This document shows, one piece after another, positions 54,918 to 63,988 of a stretch of DNA of 64,000 bases. The position numbers and the translations under genes are program-made. Every line of letters starts with the position of its first letter. The stretch's first letter is position 1. The DNA is from Candidatus Acidianus copahuensis (lineage in GTDB: Archaea; Thermoproteota; Thermoprotei_A; Sulfolobales; Sulfolobaceae): NCBI RefSeq assembly GCF_000632495.1, contig NZ_JFZT01000045.1:5236-69235 (forward strand), in the 5' to 3' direction. Below the pieces are notes generated by a model. It saw nothing but the letters and a program-made list of their open reading frames with translations. It was not told the DNA's origin and made no database searches.

Positions 54918-55698
54918 AATAGCTATAGTAGGCAGTTACACAATTGATGAAATAAAGTTAGATGATAAAGTTACAGAAAGTCCAGGAGGATCTCCAGTTT
55001 ATTCTAGCTTAGGAGTTATAAGTGCAGGTGGTAAGCCAGTTGTATATTCAGCAAAGGGAAAAGATTTCAAATTTAACGTAAGTGCTCTTATCGAGGAAGG
55101 AGATATACAAACTGTAGAGAAAAGTCTTAGATTTAAGATCGAGATAAATAGCTCTGGAAGAAGATTAATACTTCAACATTCAATCGGAAAAATGACAATT
55201 AATTGGAGTAAAATAAAAAATAATAATGGAGTAATAGTTAGTCCGGTTTGTAATGAGGTAGACCCGAATGGATTTATTGATGTAGATATTCCGATAGCTC
55301 TCGATGTTCAAGGATTTATAAGAAATTGTGTTGAAGATCAGGAAATATCTTATACGAGGTTAAACTTGCCAAGAAGAAAATACACCGTAATACACTCAAA
55401 TTACGATGAGATGCAATATGGCAATTTTACTGTAAAAGAACTACTAAACCTAGGAGCACAAGAAGTTATAATTTCTTACGGCGATAAAGGTTTTTCTCTA
55501 TTTTATGGAGATAGTGAAAGGAGATATTTCACAAGACAACCAGGAAACGTGAATGTTGGAAATGGGGATTACCTTTTAGCTGCATATTTTACCTTAAGAC
55601 TTAGAGGATATACGGAAGTTGAGGCTGGAGAAGAGGCACTAGAACTCACAGAGAATTTCAGCAATTTTGGGCCGAAATTAATGCTTCCTCCAACGTGA
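54907..55698 (+). CDS. PfkB-family sugar kinase
   Basis: Ribokinase-like kinase of 263 residues from the ATG at 54907. It begins TRIAIVGSYTIDEIKLDDKV and has ESPGGSPVYSSLGVI, with the catalytic region NVGNGDYLLAAYFTLRLRGY. In that region the usual GAGD is replaced by GNGD; Asp is kept. The protein is shorter than most PfkB kinases. Substrate is unknown. The upstream zinc-finger gene overlaps it; it converges with the flavoprotein gene by 41 bases. Confidence 0.8.
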   Translation: MRTRIAIVGSYTIDEIKLDDKVTESPGGSPVYSSLGVISAGGKPVVYSAKGKDFKFNVSALIEEGDIQTVEKSLRFKIEINSSGRRLILQHSIGKMTINWSKIKNNNGVIVSPVCNEVDPNGFIDVDIPIALDVQGFIRNCVEDQEISYTRLNLPRRKYTVIHSNYDEMQYGNFTVKELLNLGAQEVIISYGDKGFSLFYGDSERRYFTRQPGNVNVGNGDYLLAAYFTLRLRGYTEVEAGEEALELTENFSNFGPKLMLPPT

Positions 55699-56512
55699 GA
55701 TTTTTCCATTCACCCAATCTACCGCAATATCTTATTTTGCCATTTTTGGTTAATTTTTGTGATTCACCATATAAAATTGAATTTTTTATCACATGCGATC
55801 TATAACCTATTATTGAATTAAGATCTAAAATTTTCAATCTCTTAAGATCTCCAAAAACTCTTTCTGTATCTATCAATTTCTTTGAAAAGAAAGAATAAAC
55901 ATAATTAACATTAACGTCTTCTTCTGGGACAGTTATTATGTGAGAAAAAGAAATACCTGAACTTCCATTAATGTAGATTTTCCAGTTAGTATCGCTATTA
56001 TTCCTTTTATTTAATATAATAGTAAGCAAACAATCAATAGAATTTGCTTTATTACGTTCCATACTCTCATTTAGTATAGTCACATAAGCAGTATCAAATT
56101 TAAGGGCTTGTTTATTAGTAATTATTAGGTTATCCTTGATCTCTTTTACATATGCCCTTATTAATCTGACCTTAGATGAGACGGAGTTAATATATTTTTG
56201 TAGATTTTTTACTAAATATAATCTACTATCAAAGTTCAACCAAGCTGGAAGTGAATCACACTCTGGACATATTTTATCTTTTAATCTTGACTCCTTTTCG
56301 ATTGTTAATGTATAATCAATTTCCTTAAATTCCAGTTCATAATCACTTATAACCGATGGATTTCTGACTATCGGTGGTAAAAGAGTAACGTGGATTCCTA
56401 GATCTTCTGTTGAGTATAAACCTCCCAATTGGGGTTGCTGATCTATCAGCAAGGAATTATGTCTGATTGCCACGGTAACTCCGGTAATGCCTCCTCCTAA
56501 AACTACATCCAT
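55658..56512 (-). CDS. FAD/NAD(P)-binding protein, short
   Basis: Dinucleotide-fold protein of 284 residues: MDVVLGGGITGVTVAIRHNS, with the GxGxxG equivalent GGGITG, then DQQPQLGGLYSTED. This matches amine-oxidase or UDP-galactopyranose-mutase-type flavoproteins. CPEC near residue 77 may bind a metal. At 284 residues it is much shorter than those enzymes (about 400-450) and may be reduced. Reaction is unknown. Confidence 0.65.
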   Translation of the reverse strand: MDVVLGGGITGVTVAIRHNSLLIDQQPQLGGLYSTEDLGIHVTLLPPIVRNPSVISDYELEFKEIDYTLTIEKESRLKDKICPECDSLPAWLNFDSRLYLVKNLQKYINSVSSKVRLIRAYVKEIKDNLIITNKQALKFDTAYVTILNESMERNKANSIDCLLTIILNKRNNSDTNWKIYINGSSGISFSHIITVPEEDVNVNYVYSFFSKKLIDTERVFGDLKRLKILDLNSIIGYRSHVIKNSILYGESQKLTKNGKIRYCGRLGEWKNLTLEEALISAQNC

Positions 56513-56577
56513 CTACCTAATGTAATACCTAGTATAAAATAAATTTTCCTTATATAATTCAGTAAATACTAATGGCT

Positions 56578-56811
56578 CTAAATTTCTGGGACCTCAATTA
56601 GTATTACATAACCTTTCATATCCCCTAAGTCAACGTCTACATCAATTGCTCTGAGTCTATCATTGATATTATTAAGATCGAGCAAGGTAACCTTAAAATC
56701 TTGGTAAATGTTTTTTGCAATCTCTAATGATTTAATAGCTTGAGCCTTCGACAGTTGTATGTCAAATATCCCTGCACCCTCAGTTATCACTGGGCCGAAA
56801 ACTGATTTCAT
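56578..56811 (-). CDS. unknown protein, 77 aa
   Basis: Not recognised. A glycine-rich start VFGPVITEGAGIFDIQLSKA leads to a helix QAIKSLEIAKNIYQDFKV and two strands ending MKGYVILIEVPEI. The composition is protein-like and an ATG is present. It lies 65 bases upstream of the flavoprotein gene on the same strand and could be co-transcribed. Confidence 0.6.
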   Translation of the reverse strand: MKSVFGPVITEGAGIFDIQLSKAQAIKSLEIAKNIYQDFKVTLLDLNNINDRLRAIDVDVDLGDMKGYVILIEVPEI

Positions 56812-56905
56812 TAATTATCTATACTACTCTTATAGAATAATATTTTAAGATCAATAGCAGAAGTCTGAAGGTATTGTTAACTTCTATACACTTTATAATT
56901 ACTCC

Positions 56906-56971
56906 ATGTATTTAGGGATTATGGGATTCATAATAACGTTCTACTTTTTAATGGTTATCCTCTATATTTGA
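56906..56971 (+). CDS. possible 21-residue membrane peptide
   Basis: ATG to TGA, reading MYLGIMGFIITFYFLMVILY and one more isoleucine: one uninterrupted hydrophobic segment. No good TATA spacing or ribosome site is seen. It could be a real single-span peptide or chance in AT-rich DNA. Confidence 0.2.
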   Translation: MYLGIMGFIITFYFLMVILYI

Positions 56972-57259
56972 TCCAAAATTCTCTTTGATGAAAAGAGATA
57001 CGTATTTTTCTTCAACAACGTAGCATTAAAGTCTACTCTCATTTTGGAGAAATAATATCTATTAACAAGCTTTCAGGTTAATGTATTTTTAGTATACATA
57101 TTGTCTACTATAGTTTCATCATGATCAATATCTAGATCTCTCACCATATTCACCTTATTAACAAACTAGTTCTACTCACACCTTCAAAATACCTTACGCT
57201 TTAGCGTTTGAGAAACATGCATTCTATCCTTTTACATCCTTCTCATAAAATATTAGGTT

Positions 57260-57279
57260 ATTCCATAGTAATATGGAAT
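57260..57279. promoter_or_regulatory. palindrome upstream of the 57329 gene
   Basis: Arms ATTCCATA and TATGGAAT with a 4-base loop. It ends about nine bases before the TATA box TTATATATT (57288-57296). This position suits an archaeal activator or repressor site. The factor is unknown. Confidence 0.4.
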
Positions 57280-57328
57280 TTTAGACCTTATATATTGTCT
57301 ATCAACTAGATATTTTATCGAAGTCCAT

Positions 57329-57640
57329 ATGCCAACAATAAAAGTAATATTTGGTCCGGAAGGAGATAATGGAATTACATTCTTACTGTTTGAAGTCGTG
57401 AAGACTTTGCCTAATAAACAATCTATATCCATAGATGTAGAGACTGATCTACTGTATCAATATAATAGCCCAACAATAGAAATCAATGGTAAAAGGACTG
57501 TAATAGATTACTTTTCAGATGAAGAATGTAAAGAAAAACTTCATAGATTAATAAAAGGAGAACTTATAGAGGAGAGGAAAACGAAGAAAATTTACAAAAC
57601 AAATGATTATATTTTTGGAGAAGGAGTTCCTGCTTTCTGA
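57329..57640 (+). CDS. thioredoxin-fold-like protein without CxxC
   Basis: A 103-residue protein. The central LLYQYNSPTIEINGKRTVID resembles the cis-proline strand of glutaredoxin-like folds, followed by a helix CKEKLHRLIKGELIEE. The usual CxxC is absent; the matching N-terminal loop is GPEGDNG. A redox role is therefore unlikely. A palindrome and TATA precede it. Family assignment is tentative. Confidence 0.55.
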   Translation: MPTIKVIFGPEGDNGITFLLFEVVKTLPNKQSISIDVETDLLYQYNSPTIEINGKRTVIDYFSDEECKEKLHRLIKGELIEERKTKKIYKTNDYIFGEGVPAF

Positions 57641-58306
57641 TATCCTCAGCTTACTAAAACTGGATTTATCCATAAGATGAAATTGCACAGTAGCATTGTC
57701 ACTACATTTCAACATTAAGCAAGGATTGACATTTCTAAAGAAACAGCTATGGATAGAACTTTTAGGTTAAGAAGAGGAGGACGCTTGTCGGGTATCTTTT
57801 GTTCTGTTTTGGTTTTTCAGTTTGATCCCTCTAACTTATTATAGCCCTATTTCACCTGTTGTTAGGCCAATGATGTCCCTATTACTTTATAACTATACTG
57901 TTAGACCACAGAAGTAAAATAATTCTAGCATATTTCTTAAGCATAACTACACGCCCTGCAAGTACGTAATGTGTCCTTCCTGTCAATAACGGAGAAATAT
58001 ATATCCTCGAAATCTATATTATTAATATAAAATTCCTTTGAGGTTGTCAACTGAATTCTCATTACTGAACGTCCTATTTGCAGCAGAGTTAAAAGATTAA
58101 ATTATTAATTATAATTAAATTATATAAAAAAATTGAAACATAATCTTTCTTATAATAATTTATATTAATACTAACGTTAAATAGGTTAAATGTATTATGT
58201 CTATTTAAGTTAATTTTTTCCTAATAGAATTAATAATAATTATATATGATAAGTTCTTTGATTTTATTAATAATACTTAGAGAACTAAGTTAGGAATATC
58301 TCTACA
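57641..58306. other. 666-base gene-free stretch beside tRNA-Val
   Basis: The left third is of mixed composition, and on the minus strand 57781-57798 reads KIPDKR, continuing PPLLNLKVLSIAVSLEM before a stop. The right part (58085-58260) is very AT-rich with the palindrome TTAATTATAATTAA. No intact gene is seen. Confidence 0.45.
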
Positions 58307-58381
58307 TGGGCCCGGAGGGATTTGAACCCTCGATTACTGCCGTGTGAGGGCAGCGTCCTAACCAGGCTAGACGACAGGCCC
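58307..58381 (-). tRNA. tRNA-Val (CAC)
   Basis: A 75-base cloverleaf with acceptor GGGCCTG/CGGGCCC, anticodon stem CTGCC/GGCAG around CTCACAC, and T-loop GTTCAAATC. There is no intron and no encoded CCA. It differs from the tRNA-Val at 63645 at only a few positions, including the wobble base. Confidence 0.93.
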
Positions 58382-58419
58382 AGATGCTTAGTCATATTCT
58401 AAAATAAAAAATTAAACTT

Positions 58420-60330
58420 TTACGCTACTCTTAAACTATCTAGAATAGTAGGAGCATAAACGTTTGTATTCCATAGACCAAGCCTTTTCCTATTCCTGTT
58501 TAGTAAATCCCTAAACTCTGATATTGCAGAGGCCTCTCCGTGATTAAGTAATATATTTCTAGGTTTAGGTGACATATGCTCGAGGAACTTTAACAACTGT
58601 GTCTGATCCGAATGTCCAGAGAAACCTTCTACAGATTTAATTTCCATCTGAATAGTTATATTTTCTACTCTACCATCTCTGTTAATTATTTGAACCTCTC
58701 TAGCGCCGTCCCTTATTTTTCTTCCCAAAGTACCCTCAGCCTGATAACTTACAAACACTAATGAGTTTCTAGCGTCTGAAGCCATCTCTTTGAAAAACTC
58801 CACCGCTGGTCCTCCATTTAACATTCCAGACGTCGCCAGTATTATACTGGGTTCTCCGTGTGCGATATCCTCACGATATCCTTCAATTCTCTTAAAGTTA
58901 GGCGCTGTAAACGGGTTCTCATCACGATAAAGTATAGAATCTCTTACTTCCTTAGATAACCATTCAGGATAAGCTGTATGGATAGCAGTTACCTCATCAA
59001 ATAATCCTGTTACATATACAGGCACTTCTGGAATTAATTTTTCCTTTATAGCGTTATTTATTACTAACATCATCTCTTGACCTCTACCTACAGCCAAGAC
59101 TGGTATAAGCACCTTACCTCCCTTATTAACCGTATTATTTATTATATCGACCAATTCTTTTTCAGATTCTTCTCTATTTGTCTGTTTTTGCTTTCCATAA
59201 GTAGTTTCCATTATTATCGTATCTACTTTAGGAAATTCATTGACAGCCTTATCCAATAACCTAGTCCTAGCATACTTAAAGTCCCCAGTGTACACAATAT
59301 TATGCATACCATCGCCAATATGAAGGTGCGCCATTCCAGAACCTATTATATGACCAGCGTTGTAAAATGTTAGCCTAATATCTGGAGCTATGTCTGTCAC
59401 CTCTTCGTAGTCTAGAGTAATTGTATGCAAGAGCTCCTTTCTTACCTCTTTAGCGGAGTATGGTAGGGGTCTCCCCTCCTTCTCTGCAACATCTAGTAAA
59501 TCTAATTGCATTAATGCCATAACATCCCTTGTTGGAGATGTGGTATAAACAGGTCCCTCATATCCATACTTAAATAGAAAAGGAACCATACCACAATGAT
59601 CTAGGTGTGCATGTGTTATAACGACAGCGTCTAGATCCTCTAATCTTAGTTGATCAATGTCAAGTTTAGGATACATTCTTTCTCCGAAGCTAGCGCTAGG
59701 GTTAACTCCTGTATCTAAAAGTACTCGACTTTCCTTAGTCTCTACCAATACAGCAGATCTACCTACCTCTTGAAAAGCTCCTAATGCAGTGACTCTAACA
59801 TATCTATCCTTAAATAAGAGTTCTCTATGAATCCTTTCACCAAACGTCTTGAGTATCTTAGATCTATATTCAGTTTCATTATACATATGAGTAAGAACGC
59901 TTTCTACAGTCCTAGACTTTATAGGCGGTTCCCTAACTATCTCAGGCTTCCAGAACGTTTCCATAAAAATCTTTTGTTGAATTAGACCTCCTTTCCCTAT
60001 TACAAGACCTGGTTTTTTTGCCTTTATTAATACCTCGCCTAAATCTTCGTCAAACTTTACATCAGCTATCTGCGCCTCTGGAGGTACGATATTCTTTATA
60101 ATTTCAAGAGCTTCTTTCTCGTTTTTTCTTACACTTCTATCTGCCTTCACTACTATCCTCTTTTTTATTTCCTTGGCGATCTTTCTAATAACTTCAGTAT
60201 TATTTGTTAAAAATGAAGGATTCTTTACATATATAGCTATCTCTGGACCCTCAAATTCAATCCTAGTTATCTGTGCATCTTTCGGTATACCGTTGTATAT
60301 AGATGCTATTAACTCAAGCCTACCTGCCAA
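58420..60330 (-). CDS. fttA: aCPSF1 beta-CASP ribonuclease, transcription termination factor
   Basis: Archaeal CPSF1 (FttA), an endonuclease that cleaves nascent RNA at U-rich sites to terminate transcription. It has 636 residues. KH-like domains occupy 1-150 (VLIKAKKPGLVIGKGGLIQQ). The MBL core has HAHLDHCGMVPFLF and YTGDFKYART. The beta-CASP motifs follow: IIMETTYGKQ, then TSGMLNGGPAVEF, VEGFSGHSDQ and LNHGEASA. All metal-binding residues are present. Confidence 0.97.
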   Translation of the reverse strand: MAGRLELIASIYNGIPKDAQITRIEFEGPEIAIYVKNPSFLTNNTEVIRKIAKEIKKRIVVKADRSVRKNEKEALEIIKNIVPPEAQIADVKFDEDLGEVLIKAKKPGLVIGKGGLIQQKIFMETFWKPEIVREPPIKSRTVESVLTHMYNETEYRSKILKTFGERIHRELLFKDRYVRVTALGAFQEVGRSAVLVETKESRVLLDTGVNPSASFGERMYPKLDIDQLRLEDLDAVVITHAHLDHCGMVPFLFKYGYEGPVYTTSPTRDVMALMQLDLLDVAEKEGRPLPYSAKEVRKELLHTITLDYEEVTDIAPDIRLTFYNAGHIIGSGMAHLHIGDGMHNIVYTGDFKYARTRLLDKAVNEFPKVDTIIMETTYGKQKQTNREESEKELVDIINNTVNKGGKVLIPVLAVGRGQEMMLVINNAIKEKLIPEVPVYVTGLFDEVTAIHTAYPEWLSKEVRDSILYRDENPFTAPNFKRIEGYREDIAHGEPSIILATSGMLNGGPAVEFFKEMASDARNSLVFVSYQAEGTLGRKIRDGAREVQIINRDGRVENITIQMEIKSVEGFSGHSDQTQLLKFLEHMSPKPRNILLNHGEASAISEFRDLLNRNRKRLGLWNTNVYAPTILDSLRVA

Positions 60331-60382
60331 ACTTAATCACCAATTTTAGTAGAAGAAGAATTACACTAATCGCTATTTACTT

Positions 60383-60390
60383 TTTAATAT
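60383..60390 (+). promoter_or_regulatory. TATA box for leaderless egsA
   Basis: TTTAATAT is centred 26 bases before the ATG at 60413. Confidence 0.55.
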
Positions 60391-60412
60391 TTAAATCTTG
60401 TTAACATAGAGT

Positions 60413-61465
60413 ATGGAATTGAGAGAACACGTAATAGACTTACCAGGAAGGATATTTATTGGAAATGGAATTATATCAAAGATAGAAGAATATCTTTTAG
60501 AAAGTAGACTCGAAGGACCCTATCTAATAATTACTGGTCATAACGTTAGACGATTGGTTGTAGAATCAGTCTTAGATAAATTATCGTCCGCAGATTTATT
60601 AGTAGCTGAAGTAGACGATGCTAATTTAGACGAAGTAAAAAAAGCTGAAGAACTATCAAAAACCAAAAACATCAGAACAGTACTAGGTATAGGTGGAGGA
60701 AAATCAATAGATGTTGCTAAGTTGACGGCATTCGATCTTAACCTAAACTTTATTAGCGTTCCTACATCTCCATCCCACGATGGGATAACTTCTCCATTTG
60801 CTTCAATAAAAGGTCTAGGTAAACCTGTTTCTCTAAAAGCAAAAGAACCTAACATAATCATAGCTGATATAGATATACTTAGCTCAGCTCCTAGAAGGCT
60901 AATAAATGCAGGTATAGGTGACACAATAGGCAAGATTATAGCTGTGAGAGACTGGAGATTAGCAGCAAAATTAAGAGGAGAGTATTACGGTGACACTACT
61001 GCTTCCCTTGCCCTTCTTTCTGCAAAACATGCTATAATTTGCTCTAGAATAATAAATAAGGATCTAAAGTATGGTATTAGGCTCTTAATGGAAGCGCTTA
61101 TAAGTAGTGGAGTAGCTATGGGAATGGCTGGTAGTACAAGACCGGCAAGCGGATCTGAACATCTGTTTGCTCATGCAATTGAAATGCTATATCCCGAAGG
61201 ACCAATGCATGGAGAATTGGTGGGAATTGGTGCAATAGTTATGGCTTACATTCATGGCATAGACTGGAAAGAAATAAGAAAGGCATTAAAAAGAATTGGA
61301 GCACCAGTTTCAGTAAAAGAAATTGGAGTACCTGATGAGATCGCGATTAAAGCGCTTACCATTGCTCATACTATAAGACCAGAAAGATATACTATATTAG
61401 GAGATAGAGGAGTTACATGGAATTCGGCTGAGAAAATACTTAAAGATACTGAAGTTATCTCTTAA
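60413..61465 (+). CDS. egsA: sn-glycerol-1-phosphate dehydrogenase
   Basis: Makes the archaeal lipid backbone sn-glycerol-1-phosphate from dihydroxyacetone phosphate. It has LGIGGGKSIDVAKLTAFDLN, SVPTSPSHDGITSPFASIKG and zinc ligands in SEHLFAHAIEML and GPMHGELVGIGAIV. Length 350 is normal. It is itself a strong archaeal marker. Its 3' end overlaps the FKBP gene by 11 bases. Confidence 0.97.
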   Translation: MELREHVIDLPGRIFIGNGIISKIEEYLLESRLEGPYLIITGHNVRRLVVESVLDKLSSADLLVAEVDDANLDEVKKAEELSKTKNIRTVLGIGGGKSIDVAKLTAFDLNLNFISVPTSPSHDGITSPFASIKGLGKPVSLKAKEPNIIIADIDILSSAPRRLINAGIGDTIGKIIAVRDWRLAAKLRGEYYGDTTASLALLSAKHAIICSRIINKDLKYGIRLLMEALISSGVAMGMAGSTRPASGSEHLFAHAIEMLYPEGPMHGELVGIGAIVMAYIHGIDWKEIRKALKRIGAPVSVKEIGVPDEIAIKALTIAHTIRPERYTILGDRGVTWNSAEKILKDTEVIS

Positions 61466-62150
61466 ATGTATCCTCATTGAATACTTCAGTATAAGTTAAT
61501 GTAAATCCTGGTAATACATAAGTTAATATATCCCTCGCTAGATTGTATTTGACTATTTCTATACCATCAACTAAGAAGTAGTCCTTTGGAATCGTAATTT
61601 TTACATTCTTAGAGTCCTGCAGTATTTCCGTATTTAACTTATTTTCCTTAAACCATCTTTCTATGAGAGCATCCACTTTTTCTTTTGGTTCTTTTAAGAC
61701 TTTTACGACTTTTACTTTATACATCAAAGTTCTTCCCGCATATGGATGATTTAGATCTAAAACTACTCTGCCTCCTGTAACACTCCTAATAGTAGCATAT
61801 CCTCCTCCCTCAACTCTAACTATCATATTCGGTCTAGGATTTATTCCTTGCCTTTTTAGCTCACTTAGACTAACTATTTTTACTTTTGAAGGATCTCTAT
61901 TTCCATATGCTTTTTCTGGTTGAATTTCAAATTCCTTTTCTTCATTTTCATTAAGATTATATAGAGCCTCCTCCAATCCAGGAATAACTCTATGTTCACC
62001 CAGGATTACAAGAAGAGGCTTGTACTTTTGTTCTGTATTATATACGTTTGCCTTCTTGGCTTCTTCTTCAATTGTTGTATCAATTACTTCTCCAGTATCT
62101 TTAATTTTTGCTACATAATCTATGTAAATGAAATCGTTATCCTTAAACAT
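61455..62150 (-). CDS. FKBP-type peptidyl-prolyl isomerase with extension
   Basis: SlyD/archaeal FKBP chaperone, 231 residues. It has the N-terminal DFIYIDYVAKIKDTGEVIDT, the core VILGEHRVIPGLEEALYNLN and AYGNRDPSKV, with the flap insertion up to LDLNHPYAGRTL. A C-terminal extension (about 155-231) is typical of the long archaeal type. It diverges from ahcY. Confidence 0.92.
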   Translation of the reverse strand: MFKDNDFIYIDYVAKIKDTGEVIDTTIEEEAKKANVYNTEQKYKPLLVILGEHRVIPGLEEALYNLNENEEKEFEIQPEKAYGNRDPSKVKIVSLSELKRQGINPRPNMIVRVEGGGYATIRSVTGGRVVLDLNHPYAGRTLMYKVKVVKVLKEPKEKVDALIERWFKENKLNTEILQDSKNVKITIPKDYFLVDGIEIVKYNLARDILTYVLPGFTLTYTEVFNEDTFKR

Positions 62151-62217
62151 TTAGAGGTCAATGTCTGTTAATTATCATAGCTTTAAAATTACTCTTTTCA
62201 GCGATCTCCCACATCAA

Positions 62218-62226
62218 TTTTTTTAT
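62218..62226 (+). promoter_or_regulatory. TATA box for leaderless ahcY
   Basis: TTTTTTATA is centred 26 bases before the ATG at 62248, which decides the start of ahcY against the upstream ATG at 62161. Confidence 0.6.
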
Positions 62227-62247
62227 AGAAACAGCTTTCTTTTCTCT

Positions 62248-63495
62248 ATGGATTATAAAGTCAAGGACATCGGATTAGCTGAACAAGGTAGAAAACAAAT
62301 AGAATGGGCAGAACTCCATATGCCTGCTCTAATGGAAGTAAGAAAAGAACTAGTGGCAAAAAACAGTTTAAAAGGTTTAAAAATAAGCGCTGTACTACAT
62401 GTTACTAAAGAAACAGCAGCTTTGGTTAGAACTCTTAAGCAGGCAGGGGCTGAAGTAGCCTTAGCAGGAAGTAATCCTCTATCTACACAAGACGATGTAG
62501 CTGCCGCTCTAGCTAAAGATGGAATAAAAGTTTTTGCATGGAAAGGGGAAAGCGAAGATGATTATTACCAAAACATGAACATAATACTATCTTACAATCC
62601 AGATATTTTAATGGATGATGGAGGAGATCTTCACGCATTGGTTCATGAGAAACACTCCAACCTCAAGATTATAGGAGGTACAGAAGAAACCACTACTGGG
62701 GTAATTAGACTAAAAGCAATGGAAGAAGATAATGTCCTTAAATATCCAGTTATAGCTGTAAATAATGCCTTTACTAAATACCTTTTTGATAATAGAGTCG
62801 GAACAGGACAGAGTGCAATAGATGGGATAATAAGATCTACAAATGTGTTAATAGCAGGTAAAGTTGCTGTTGTTGTAGGATATGGTTGGGTCGGAAGAGG
62901 AATAGCCATAAGGTTCAGAGGTATGGGAGCTAGAGTGATCATAGTTGAGGCAAATCCCCTGAGGGCATTAGAGGCAGTAATGGACGGATTTGATGTGATG
63001 CCTATGGTAAAAGCTTCGAAGTTAGGGGAAATATTTGTTACAGCAACTGGTAATATAAATGCAATAAGCAAGGAACATATACAAAATATGAAAGATGGAG
63101 CTATATTAGCTAATGCTGGTCACTTTAACGTAGAAATTGATGTTAAAGGATTAGGGGAAATTGCTAAAAACGTCAGAGAGATAAGACCTTATCTTGATGA
63201 ATATACCTTAGCAAACGGAAGAAGAATATATCTCTTAGCGGAAGGTAGATTGGTAAATTTGGCAGCCGCAGAAGGACATCCAAGCGAGGTAATGGATTTG
63301 AGTTTCTCAAATCAGGCTCTATGTGTTGAATATATATATAATAATAAAGAAAAATTGCAGAAAAAAGTGTTAAATGTACCAGCTGAAATAGATGAGAAAG
63401 TAGCATTTCTTAAACTTAAAGGAATGAACATAGAAATTGAGGAATTAACCAAGGAACAGAAGGAATATATGAAACAATGGAAATATGGTACGTAG
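62248..63495 (+). CDS. ahcY: S-adenosylhomocysteine hydrolase
   Basis: NAD-dependent hydrolase that removes SAH. The frame is open from 62161, but the ATG at 62248 fits the TATA spacing and gives 415 residues, MDYKVKDIGLAEQGRKQIEW, the usual start. GGTEETTTGVIRLKAM and the NAD loop VVGYGWVGRGIA are intact; most bacterial and eukaryotic forms have Cys where this has Val in that loop. The C-terminal end lacks the bacterial insert. Confidence 0.96.
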   Translation: MDYKVKDIGLAEQGRKQIEWAELHMPALMEVRKELVAKNSLKGLKISAVLHVTKETAALVRTLKQAGAEVALAGSNPLSTQDDVAAALAKDGIKVFAWKGESEDDYYQNMNIILSYNPDILMDDGGDLHALVHEKHSNLKIIGGTEETTTGVIRLKAMEEDNVLKYPVIAVNNAFTKYLFDNRVGTGQSAIDGIIRSTNVLIAGKVAVVVGYGWVGRGIAIRFRGMGARVIIVEANPLRALEAVMDGFDVMPMVKASKLGEIFVTATGNINAISKEHIQNMKDGAILANAGHFNVEIDVKGLGEIAKNVREIRPYLDEYTLANGRRIYLLAEGRLVNLAAAEGHPSEVMDLSFSNQALCVEYIYNNKEKLQKKVLNVPAEIDEKVAFLKLKGMNIEIEELTKEQKEYMKQWKYGT

Positions 63496-63541
63496 TTTTT
63501 TAACGTAAGTCTTAAAAGAGATTATGCAGTTTTATTAAAAA

Positions 63542-63631
<90 letters not shown>

Positions 63632-63643
63632 AGCGTAGGATAA

Positions 63644-63719
<76 letters not shown>

Positions 63720-63769
63720 TGTCTTTTTAAGATGATATGTTGATACTATGAGATTTAAAACTAAATCAT

Positions 63770-63988
63770 CTATGTTTTAGAAGAATCCCCATCTCTATAA
63801 ACCTCGCAAACACAACTTATACACTTTAAAATACACATCTCAGGTTGTGATCCTTTGAGACAATAACCGCGTTTACTATAAGTACATAAAGTGTTATCAT
63901 CATTAATGAGAGAGAAGAGATACCTTTGCTCAACCTTATAGTCTAGATTTCTCTTGATTTCATCAATTGAATTCTCGCAGTAGAATGT
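63770..63988 (-). pseudogene. cysteine-rich reading frame without a start codon
   Basis: Seventy-two codons are open between a TAG at 63991 and the stop at 63770-63772. The frame reads FYCENSIDEIKRN, then a section with TLCTYSKRGYCLKG, EMCILKCISCVCEVY and a short tail. There are eight cysteines in a metal-like clustering. The only in-frame ATG is late, and I see no TTG or GTG near the front. It may be the broken 3' part of a gene whose front lies beyond the window, or a real protein with a non-standard start. Confidence 0.4.

Larger units (their letters stand above)
56812..57328. other. 517-base stretch with little coding signal
   Basis: Mostly AT-rich spacer and possible decayed DNA. It includes a 21-codon frame (56906-56971) and the palindrome at 57260-57279. 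I see no RNA gene or insertion sequence. Confidence 0.45.

Noticed and set aside
58085..58260. AT-rich block as a replication origin
   Set aside because: No origin-recognition repeats or initiator gene are adjacent. AT-richness alone is not enough.
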